Part shown: positions 48,035-58,394 of the stretch, piece after piece
How the letters are laid out: every line of letters starts with the position of its first letter
How positions within the stretch are numbered: position 1 is the stretch's first letter
Assembly (NCBI RefSeq): GCF_034190915.1
Contig: NW_026947486.1
Span: 99,677,123 to 99,741,122 of the forward strand
DNA from: Cavia porcellus
Lineage: Eukaryota > Chordata > Mammalia > Rodentia > Caviidae
Direction of reading: 5' to 3'
DNA: 64,000 nt
The notes under the pieces: model-generated
What the model saw: the letters and a program-made list of their open reading frames with translations, nothing else
What the model was told of the DNA's origin: nothing
The model's database searches: none
Translations under genes and position numbers: made by a program

Positions 48035-51000
48035 ATGCAACAGCAGAGAGATAACATTCCTACAATTAACCAGCATTTAACAGTAATAACCATTAATGTA
48101 AATGGTCTCAATGCACCAATCAAAAGAAACAGACTAGCAGAATGGATCAAGAAACAAAATCCAACCATATGCTGTTTACAGGAAACCCATCTAACCCAGA
48201 AGGATACTCACAGACTGAAAGTCAAAGGATGGAAAACAATTCTTCATGCAGTAGGAATCCAAAAAAAAGGCAGGAGTAGCCATTCTGTTTGCAGACAACG
48301 TGAACTTTAAACCAACAATGACCATAAAGGACAAAGAAGGTCACTACATACTCCTAAGGGGAAAACTCCAAGAGGAAGAGATAACTATCTTAAATATATA
48401 CGCACCAAACCCCAGAGCACCCAGTTATATAAAATAATTATTAACAGAAATGAAAACTCAAATTATCAGTAACACAATTGTAACAGGAGACCTTAATACA
48501 CCATTGACAACAAGGGACAGATCAACCAGACAGAAAATGAGCAAAGAAATAACAGAACTGAATCACACCTGTGAACAAATGGGTTTGATAGACATATACA
48601 GAATGTTCCACCCAACAACATCAGAATACACATTCTTCTCAGCAGTACATGGATCATTTTCTAAAATAGACCATATATTAGATCACAGAACATATTTAAC
48701 CAAATGCAAAAAAGTTGAAATCATCCCTTGCATATTATCGGATCATAGCGCTCTGAAATTAGAAATTAATGACAAAGGATACTGCAAAATTTCCGCAAAC
48801 ACATGGAAACTAAATAACATACTCTTGAGTAATCAGTGGGTCACAGAAGAAATTAAAGAAGAAATTAAACAATACCTAAAAGAAAATGAAAATGCAGATA
48901 CAACTTACCGGAATCTGTGGGATGCAATGAAAGCCATTCTGAGAGGAAAATTTATTGCACTGAGTTCCCACATCAGGAAAACAGAATGAATACATATAAA
49001 TAACTTGATGCTACACCTCAAACAGCTAGAAAAAGAAGAGCAAGTCAAGCCCAAAGCCAAAAGAAGAGAGGAAATTATAAAAATCAGAGCAGAAATCAAT
49101 GCAATAGAGACTAAGAAAACAATCCAAAGAATCAATGAATCAAAGAGTTGGTTCTTTGAAAGAATAAATAAAATTGATAAGCCCCTAGCCAACCTTATTA
49201 AAAAAAGGGAAGAAAAAGCTCAAATTCATGCAATAGGAAATGAAAAAGGAGAAATCAATACAGACCTAATAGAAATACAGAGGATCATCAACACCTATTT
49301 CGAAAACATCTACTCTCAAAAGTTTGATAACACAGAAGAAATAGACAGATTCTTAGAAGCATATGAAGTACCAAAGCTAGATCAAGAGGATATAAAACTG
49401 TTGAATAACCCAATCTCTGCTAATGAACTTGAAAATGTAATTAAGGCCTTACCCACCAAGAAGAGCCCAGGCCAAGATGAATTCACTGCAGAATTCTACA
49501 AGAAATATAAAGAAGACCTAATGCCGACACTCCTCAAACTATTCAATGAAATTGAAAGCGAAGCAATCCTGTCTAAGTCATTCCTGGAAGCACATATTAC
49601 TCTAGTACCAAAACCTGAGAAAGACCCAACTAAAAAAGAGAACTATAGACCGATCTCCCTAATGAACACAGATGCAAAAATCCTCAATAAAATATTGGCA
49701 AATAGGATCCAGCAAATCATCAAGAAGATTATACACCATGACCAAGTGGGAATCATCCCAGGAATGCAAGGATGGTTCAACATGCCCAAATCAATAAATG
49801 TAATCCACCATATCAATAAAGCCAAAAATAAGAATCACATGATAATTTCTATAGATGCAGAAAAAGCCTTCGATAATGTCCAACACTTATTCATGATAAG
49901 AAGTTTACAGAAAATTGGAATAAATGGTCTTTACCTCAATATAATAAAGGCCATTTATGACAAACCAACAGCCAGCATCATACTAAATGGCCAAAAATTG
50001 AAAGCCTTTACTTTAAAATTGGGCACAAGATAAGGATGTCCTTTATCACCACTCCTATTTAATATAGTACTGGAAGTACTAGCCAGAGCAATTAGGCAAG
50101 AAAGAGAAATAAAAGGGGTAAAGATAGGAAAAGAAGAAGTTAAATTATCATTGTTTGCAGATGACATGATACTCTACATAGAAGACCCCCTAAACTCCAT
50201 TGAAATACTCTTAGATACAATAAATAAATTCAGTAATGTGGCTGGATACAAAATCAATACTCAGAAATCAATAGCATTCCTATACACGAAAAACAAAATT
50301 ACAGAGAGGGAAATAAGAGAAACTGGACTATTCACATTAGCAAGCAAAAAAATGAAATATTTAGGAATTACTCTTACGAAAGAAGTGAAAGACTTATACA
50401 GTGAAAATTATAATACACTGAAAAAGGAAATTGAAGATGATCTCAGAAAATGGAAAGACATCCCCTGCTCATAAATAGGAATAACAAACATTGTGAAAAT
50501 GGCCATTCTCCCAAAACTGTTATACAGATTCAATGCAATCCCAATAGAAATACCATCAACAAACCTTATAGATCTAGAGAAATCACTCCTAAATTTCATC
50601 TGGAACCAGAAGAGACCTAGAATCGCAAAGGCAATTCTAAGCAGCAAAGACAAAGCAGGAGGCATCACAATCCCTGACTTGAAGTTATACTACAAAGCAA
50701 CAGTAGTAAAATCAACATGGTATTGGAATCAAAACAGAGCTGAAGATCAGTGGAATAGATTAGAAGATACAACCACAACTACGAACACACTCAACCACCT
50801 TATTTTTGATAAAGGAGCCAAGCAGGTTCACTGGAAGAACGACAGTCTCTTTAATAAATGGTGCTGGATAAACTGGCTCTCCATTTGCCGAAAACTAAAG
50901 CTAGACCCATGTCTATCACCATGTACTAAATTAAAATCTAAATGGGTCAAAGATCTGAATATTAAAACAGAAACACTAAATCTATTGGAAGACAAAATAG

Positions 51001-51872
51001 GTAGAAACCTTGGAGACATAGGAGTAGGTAAAGAATTCATGAACAGGACTCAAACCGCACGGGAAATACTTCCCAGAATCAATAACTGGGACCACTTCTT
51101 ATTAAAAAGTTTCTGCATGTCAAAAGAAATCTCCAGCATAGTGAAAAGAAAACCCACAAACTGGGAAAAGATTTTAGTGAACTCTCTCTCAGACAAGGGC
51201 CTCTTGTCTAAAACATATAAAGAATTAAAGAAACTCAGACCTCCAAAATTCAAAGATCCAACCCAAAAATGGGCATCTGAGATGAATACGCAATCCTCAG
51301 ATGAAGAAATGCAAATGGCAAATAAATACATGAAAAAATGCTCATCATCATTGGTCATTAAAGAAATGCAAATTAAAACCACACTGAGATACCATCTCAC
51401 TCCTGAAAGAATGGCCAGGATCAAGAAAACCGACAACAAATGCTGGAGAGGCTGTGGGGAAAAAGGAACTCTCCTGCACTGCTGGTGGGAGTGTAGACTG
51501 GTACAGCCTTTGTGGAGATCTGTCTGGAGATTTCTCAAAAAGTTGGGACTGGAAATACCATTTATTCCAGCTATTCTACTTCTAGGCATATTCCCAGAAG
51601 AACTGAAAGCATCATACCACAGTGATATATGTGCACCTATGTTTATAGCAGCACAATTTGTAATCGCCAGATCTTGGAAACAATCCAAGTGTCCATCAAC
51701 TGAGGAATGGATAAAAAAGTTGTGGTATTTCTATACAATGGAGTATTATTCAGCTATAAAGAAGGATCACAATGAGATATTTATCAATAAATGGGCGCAG
51801 CTTGAGACCATACTCATAAGTCAAATAAATCAATCTTGCATGTGTGAATACCGAATAGTTTCCCTAATGTAA
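48035..51872 (+). pseudogene. LINE-1 ORF2 (endonuclease/reverse transcriptase), disrupted
   Basis: Would encode the L1 endonuclease and reverse transcriptase. The order is endonuclease (48035 to about 48780; 'CCLQETHL' and the '[10 protein letters not shown]' end), linker, reverse transcriptase (about 49400-50400; catalytic FADD at 50154-50165) and a C-terminal Cys/His segment (about 51441-51495; 'CWRGCGEKGTLLHCWWEC'). Lesions seen: a one-base gain in an A-run near 48261-48268 shifts the frame; TAA at 48435-48437; TGA at 48987-48989; TAA at 50031-50033, where CAA (Gln) is expected before 'GCPLSP'; and TAA at 50472-50474. Between lesions the sequence is well preserved, up to the 459-codon frame 50493-51872, so decay is recent. 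The start at 48035 is the first ATG after ORF1. Confidence 0.92.
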
Positions 51873-53083
51873 GTAATGATTCAAATATATAAAAATATGT
51901 GGTAATCATGATTCCCCATTAGGTGGCCTTGGAGCCTTATAAAGTTTTCACTCATTAATTAGAAAGGCTTTATTCTGGGCTTCTTGATATGAAAATATTT
52001 GAAGCTAGAGTATATGAAGTTTTATCCAAATATTTCAAGGAAAAAGACACTATGGTAACTACTATTAAGTCAGGTTATAAGGTGGTGAAGTACTAGGTTG
52101 TTGAAACAGTCATGCTGTGACCTCTATTGTTATATTGTTATGTCCTGTTTTATCTCAATCTCCCCCTTATTGTTTCAAAAAAATTATTTAGTCATTTCTT
52201 ATGTTTGTCTTAACTAAAGAAAAAATTCAAAAAAATTAGGATATATAAATAGTAACTCTTTTCGATTTCCTATTAACTTGTTTTGAAGTCCTGTAGTACT
52301 CCCACGATCTTGTTTTGACTGATTAGACTCTGTTCCATTCTATATGGTAGTATCAAGTTTGAAGACATAGGCAACTACTTTGAAGACAATAAGATTCACT
52401 AAGATACCCATTCTGGTTTGACTATTGTCTTCTTTGGAAGTCCTGTAATGTTTACCATGCCTAAGTTTTATTGGTCTTGTTCTCTACTGTTTTGTCCAAC
52501 TTTATAATATCTAATAAGATAGACTATTCTTTTTAAGGAAACAAGGGACAACGTTGATAACCATTGTTGATAAACTTGTACTCTGTTCTACACCATGTGC
52601 TATGTTTATCCTTGGTATTGACTGACAGCTTTTTTTGCCATATTTGACTGTATTCTTCCCCCCCCCCCAAAAAAAAAAGTAATAAGCACTAAGGAGTAAT
52701 AAAATCCAAAATGTGTAAATTTTGTTGTAAAAAAGAGAGGGAAAAAAAAAAGAAAAAGAGCTCTAACGGATATAACAGCAAGTGTGTTTAGGGGTGTTAA
52801 ATAGCTGACTTTATCAATGTTTTTGGAACATTGAACACAGCTGTTTGCAGTCTCCCTGTTTGAATGTCCACCTTGTATTCTTTGATACTGTGATTTGAGG
52901 AACTATTTCCAAGATGATAATATGTAATCTACTAACAGGTGATTTCTTACTGTTATGTGTTTTGTTTGTTTGTTTGTTTTGTTTTTTTGTTTTGTTTTGT
53001 TTTGTTGTAGTTCTGTATTACGTGTACCCTTACACCGCTTTGGTTTGTTTTGTGTTTTTCTCTTTTTCCTCTTAAATAAAATA

Positions 53084-53115
<32 letters not shown>

Positions 53116-53379
53116 TGTCTAGCACATTAGTAAAGAGAGTAGGGGCTTTACCTTCCACGAGGCCTTTCCCTTCTCCATCTTTGGATATGTTAAATGCTTT
53201 TTACGCATGAGAACTTAGAAATGCACTGAAGTAATTACTTTAATAAGAGATGGAAACTCAGTTCACACAGTATGACCAATTTAGATTTATGAATTGTTCG
53301 GTGCAGGTGTTCACTTGCACATTAAAAGCAGTTTTTTTTTCTTCCTTTCTAACTCAGATAATTTTTTTCATTGATTTCT

Positions 53380-54000
53380 CTCCTGAAATGTTATGTTTAC
53401 TTCCTGCTTTGTATCTCCCATAGGTTTTGGCTGAAAGTTACGGCACACCTTCTCCTCCTTTTTCTACCCTGATTCCTTTCCTTTCACTTTTCCTTACTTT
53501 CTTTAATTCTACTCAGTGCAGAGCACAAGACCTGACCTACATCTTAGCATGTTGGTGAAAACAAAGCAAACTATTGTGGGAAAAGCACTTGAGAAGAATG
53601 GGAAACCTGAGTATTTGTGTAGAGGACGATGGGTAATGGTTGGCTCTAACTTGCTTCACTGTGTTTCACTTGTGTTGGTGACAGAGATGTAGACACTGCC
53701 CTGTCAGGAGCCTCAGGAACCTTCAGCCCTCTCTCAAAATGCGGGAACTGAAGACAGCTCAGGAGGTTCCCTTTGGTGCCTGTCTGGCTGTGCTCTGTGG
53801 AGCCCTAAGTGCCCTCAGCACTAAGGGCAAAGCCTGCAAACAAAGGCCTGGCTCTCTCTGGCCCATGGGTCTCCCGGGGGCCATGGGTGGTATGGGAGTT
53901 TCCCTGAGACTCCGCTATTGGGGGACACCTAAGGCTGAGTGCCCACGTGCACAGACGCTGTGCTCGTCACCCGTTGCATTGTGGGAGGTCCTTTGAGACG
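53380..54000 (+). promoter_or_regulatory. Eroded promoter region of gene copy 2
   Basis: Collinear with 18240-18870 of copy 1, with a shared 'gtttacttcctgctttgta' segment. The inverted CCAAT box survives (53917-53921), while the NRF1-type palindrome, the octamer and the TATA-like sequence are changed. No alternative promoter motif stands out. Confidence 0.5.
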
Positions 54001-54083
54001 CTTCACGTGGCCCTCATTCTGTTACTGGACACAGTGTCTGTGGTAGCGCTCCAAACAGGTTTGGAGCAAGAGTTTAGTAAGCC

Positions 54084-55194
54084 ATGCAGGCCCTGGAAGG
54101 CACCCAGGGATGTGCTGAAGGAAGGGAGAGAAACAGGGGTGCTCCTGGGAGTCCTAGTGTGCCTGACCCCACTGGAGGCGGCGAAGGGGCAGGAGTAGAT
54201 GGCGCCGCTGCCTGGGAGGGCCGAGAGGACCATGGCACAGGGCAGGGGCACTGCCTGGCCAAAACGCCTCGGCCTCCGCTGGCGACTCCACTGGTGAACT
54301 ATGGGAGTTGTATCCTTCTGAGGGACGGGCTGGAGGTGGCACTGAACAGCGTGGGTAGGGAGTGGGGTAAAGAGCAGCCCCACTGGGGTTGAAGGAAGCA
54401 ATCTGGGGGCACCCAGTTGACAGGGGGGAGGAAGGGACGGGGCTGTGGTAAAGAGACCCTCTAGGTTGTCCAGGTGGCCCGAGGTTGAAGCCAGCCTTGG
54501 TTACAGTGCCTTAACCAGATCTCCACCAGCGACTTCACATTTCATTTCAAAAATGTCTTGGATGCAGAGTTCACTTTCCTGTACCTCTCCATGGTAGCTG
54601 AGCCCCCGGAAGCAGGAATTCAGAGGGAGTTCACAGTGTGCCGCACTGACCTCAATGTGTGAGTTGTGGGCAGCACTGCACTGCGTGAGGGGCAGCAGGT
54701 GGCGCTGAACGGGCAGGAGTAGGGCTTGGGGGGGTGTCCAGGGGACCTGCACAGACCCCCAGCTGCAGTCTACGGAGTGGTCTTGGTCTGTGGAGCCTGC
54801 TGGAGCCTGACCAGGGTGGTGGTGGCGCTCTAAAGTATATGCTGAAAATTTGATGGACAAGCTGGGGGGACTTAAGCATGGACCCTGTGATTCTGTTTCT
54901 CTTTTTCTTAACCTGATAATTGGACAAGATCCCCACCTTCTAGATGTTTCTCTCACCTACATGTTGGACCAGCCTTCCATGGTGTTTCCCTTATTGGACC
55001 GATTTTAGACTTTAGTTTCTAGACAAGTATCAGCTGCCATAGAAGTTTCAGATATCAACATCTATCCTCCAGCACTAACATGAACTTCCCAAGTTTAGTG
55101 ATTCCTCATGTGTCCTGCCACTTGCCTTGGGAGGGCCCTGTTTATTCTCTAGACTGCCCTCCAGTGCATAAATGTTTGTCCTGCTGAAAATAAA
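54084..55194 (+). pseudogene. CTAG/LAGE3-like (Pcc1-domain) gene, copy 2; last splice acceptor lost
   Basis: Paralogue of the gene at 18.85-20.09 kb. Exon 1 has an ATG at 54084 and begins 'MQALEGTQGCAEGRERN', a Gly-rich start like that of CTAG proteins. A donor AG|GT near 54335/54336 would end it in phase 0. Exon 2 is about 54519-54658 ('DFTFHFKNVLDAEFTFLYLS', 'EPPEAGIQREFTV') with donor 'aatgt|gtgag'. Exon 3 would be 54912-55008 ('LIIGQDPHLLDVSLTYMLDQ', TAG at 55006-55008). This model totals 163 codons including the stop, within the family's range. The acceptor before exon 3 reads 'cttaa' where copy 1 has 'tttag', and the next AG downstream gives a wrong frame. The leucine-rich final helix is also less conserved. 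It is probably a pseudogene unless an unusual splice is used. AATAAA is at 55189-55194. Confidence 0.6.
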
Positions 55195-55729
55195 ATGAAC
55201 TGCTCTTTCATGTCTGAGTTTGTTTTTATTGGTGGCTCTCCTAGTTTTCCTTCCATTTGTCCTTGGGAGAGGACACATTCTGAAGTTTAAGTAGACAAGG
55301 AAATTGAGCATAATTTAGGAAATGGAAGAACATGAAAATCAATGAAGTCTTGGCCTTCAGCCTTAACTATTCTCAGCATTTTGAAACACATTTGCACTGT
55401 GATGTTGGAAATCATGCATTAACTGAGTATCATTTGTACAAATACCTTTTTAAGTCTAATATTATATTTGTCCATTCATTTTTTCATGTGCATGGGATTA
55501 GTGTCTTTCTAAAAATAGCCACATGTTTTCAGTGAAATCAAAATGACACTTTACAGCATAATTATCAACAGTCTGAACTTGTCATTCCACCGCCTCCTAG
55601 TTGGATGAGGATTCACCGACATTCTCTTCAACATTGGTGGTTTCCTTACTGACTGCAGGTCTCAAAATTCTATTCATTTGCATACTGATCACATCCTGAG
55701 AGGGAGTTCATACATGCACATGACACATC

Positions 55730-56810
55730 TTTTATGGAAGGAATTACTTTAGCCACAGAGAGGAACCAGGCAACCAAATTAAGTTTCTATTCCCATATTC
55801 CCAGCTGAAATGGAAGGTGGGGGGCATAATTTTTACTGCTGCCTGCATTTTAAAGTGATGGCTTTGACAAATCCTCCAAGGTCACCAAGGTGTCAAGAGG
55901 CCTTTTCCCTTCTTTTGACTTTCAAAAAAGTTTAAACGCCTTTCATAGTCAAAGAAAAAACCTACAAGTTCCATTAGATAAGTAATTTAATGACAGGAGA
56001 GTGCTTTAAAGGGAGAAATGAACTACTTAGTCTTAATGTGCATATATTCTTACAGTGCCAAGGCAAAATATATTGGTAACAAATTCTGAAAACATGTGGA
56101 GTTCACACTGTGTCTACGCTGTGCAGATTTACTAGATTTACTTCATAGATGATCATGTGTGAATAAAGCCCAGCAATTTCCCCTCCATTCCTACCTGCAT
56201 TCCTTTCATTCCATGCTTCCTCTCCTCAGCAGAGTTGTGCTTTTTCCCTGCTTTGTGTCTCTGATTTTTTCTAGTTGGGTGTTGCCTTAGACCCTTACCC
56301 TTGACTGCCTCCTGAATTATTAGAGGGATCCAAGAGCTGTGCTGAGGAATGTTGTTTGGTGAGTTGGTAAAGGCTTAATACTTTTTGAGCCATGCTTGTA
56401 TAAAGAACTGCAGAGATTCTGAGCAGGTCTCAGTGGTAGAGAAATGTTTCCACAGGGCACTGGCAAGATCTCCTGAGGGCCCTGCCAGTGCCAGTTGAAG
56501 GTGAGGCTTTCCGTCCTCTTCATTTCCCTGTGTGTGTTGCATTACTGATCTCTCTTCTCCTGGAAACCAGGGCTGGCTTACTCTTCATCTATTTGATAGG
56601 AGATGCTTTCCCAGCATCTGCCACACTTTCTTCACATACTTGTTCTCCTCTGTGGTCTGCTGAATCCTCAAAAATGCCAACCCCCACCGAGGATGGCATG
56701 GTTCTCTTCCTCTGCAGTTCTCTCCTCTCTGGCTTTCTGAAATGGAAATGTCAGCTACCTACATGCTGAATCTTCTTCATATCCTAAATTCTGGGCATTT
56801 TCTGCGCTTA
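55730..56810 (+). repeat. Diverged block C (of A/B/C)
   Basis: Single counterpart in copy 2 of blocks A and B of copy 1. Its left flank matches the left flank of A and its right flank matches the right flank of B. Confidence 0.7.
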
Positions 56811-56815
56811 CAATC

Positions 56816-56837
56816 TGTCTGTCTGCCTGCCTGTCTG

Positions 56838-56874
<37 letters not shown>

Positions 56875-56891
56875 ATATATATATATATATA
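56816..56891. repeat. (TCTG)n(TCTA)n(TA)n compound microsatellite
   Basis: TCTG and CCTG units pass into about eight TCTA units and then about ten TA units. It is at the right edge of block C. Confidence 0.9.
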
Positions 56892-57835
56892 TCTTCTCTA
56901 TGTTCTTTGCTATTTTCTCTGCTTTTGACATTGTTATTTAATAGGCACTATACTTTGATGACTAGATCTATACTATGCCTTCTATCACTGTCAACCCTTC
57001 TCTGCCTCCTAATTCACAATGGGTGTTGTTAGTAGATTATTTGCATATCTTTTGGGTGACATGACTTCCTCCTTAGGGAATGTGAAAACATGCATCCTCT
57101 TCCCCTTTGGCTCAGTTTCTTTGCTCTCAGAAAGGCATTATTTTAAACCATCTTTCATGTCCTCTGTCGGCATGGTTCTTCTAGTCTGGTGGAATACATA
57201 GGTGAAATTCTGAGACTTCTTGTTATTCTGAGCTGGAATCCCAAACATGCGTTACACAAATGTTTGTTTACAATGTTGCTCCAGTGTTGATTGTTATTTA
57301 GCTTTTTTTACAAGCAGATTTATTGCTGTACAGTTAACATACTGGCAATCTGAATCTATGTTGTTCTTAAGTATTTTAGCAGGGGCTTATGTGTAGGTAT
57401 ACAAAAATCATGATACCTCTTACTTTCATTTATTAAAATAAAAATATTGAAAACACTAAAAAGTCACAGTACTGAAAATATTATGGAAATTTTGGATCTA
57501 CAAACTGGTGGACTCACAAATACAAGCATTATGATTGTCATGTGAGTATATGTGACCTCACTGTTGATGTTAATCAGGACACAAAACAATGCTTTACTCT
57601 GCCTATGCTACAGGGAGCCAATTAAATTCAAATCCAACTAGCATGCTACTTTGTTTACATGATTTCCAAGCTATCTCTGGACAGCGCAATCTGCTTTATT
57701 CCAAAGCAGAGTAATTGTCCCTGATCATTGCAGTCACAGGTCCTTTCAGATACCTGAAGAGCACTCTTCCCTGTGATGTCCCATCTTGTTCAAGGTGGCA
57801 CAAGCCTAGAGAGTACTAACAGGGTGCTGTTGCCT

Positions 57836-58394
57836 GGCTTTGCGAAGGAAAGGCAGTGAAGTATTCTCACATTCAGTGATTTTTTTTTCAGTTTTTCAAG
57901 GTGTTGGTCCCCAACTCCAGAAGGTCAGTGCCTGCAAGTATTCAACAAAGTATTCTTGGGAGACCCTGGGGACCTTTCATGATTTTCAGTGTGGGTCACA
58001 GGGGCACTACATGTTGTGACAATGCTCAGGCCTGTGCTCACAGGAGAGCAGATTCTGGGAAGGTGAGGATGATGATTTGCAGGAGGATTCTAGGATGCAG
58101 TCCCTTCACTTCACAGAGATAGACACGGTTGGTTCTGGGCATCAGATGTGGTCCGTATGTGTTTGGTAGTCCATCAACCCAAGAGGACCTTTTGAGAGGG
58201 AAAGCTCAGCAATGTCTCCTTCCTCTGTGGTTCCTGCGTTAGAGCAGCTGGCATAGCAGATATGCATGCTAAGAAAAGAAAGGAGCAAAAGTGACCTTTG
58301 AGGGACACAGGGAACATAGAAGGCAGAAAGCACAAAGGACTTTAGGGTTTTCTGGAGGGTAGAAAGGAGGCACAGCAGGATATCAGGAATCAAA
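57836..58394. other. Unassigned spacer between copy 2 and L1-4
   Basis: No gene or repeat recognised. Short open frames on both strands (57901-58122 plus; 58142-58393 minus) show no family features. Confidence 0.5.

Larger units (their letters stand above)
46067..53109 (+). mobile_element. LINE-1 (L1-3), full length, sense, youngest in the window
   Basis: 7043 bp flanked by 'aagaaatgtcta' at 46055-46066 and 53110-53121. The unoccupied target is visible at 17860-17871 of copy 1, where the flank reads straight through ('agaaatgtctagcacattag'). It consists of two 260-bp monomers plus a partial one (46070 to about 46680), a non-monomeric 5' UTR, ORF1 (46963-48015), ORF2 (48035-51872, interrupted), a 3' UTR of about 1.2 kb with a homopolymer junction (C-run then A-run near 52657) and a poly(A) tail (about 53083-53109). 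Confidence 0.95.
32077..57835 (+). repeat. Segmental duplication, copy 2
   Basis: Direct-orientation partner of 8268-27085; the landmarks are listed there. It is longer only because L1-2 (33535-40531) and L1-3 (46067-53109) are inserted. Without them it is about 11.7 kb against 18.8 kb in copy 1. It lacks the equivalents of 11.55-13.96 kb, 15.35-16.29 kb and the A-to-B interval of copy 1. Confidence 0.85.

Noticed and set aside
51050..51688. 212-codon antisense ORF
   Set aside because: Opposite-strand shadow of the well-preserved ORF2 C-terminal region of L1-3.
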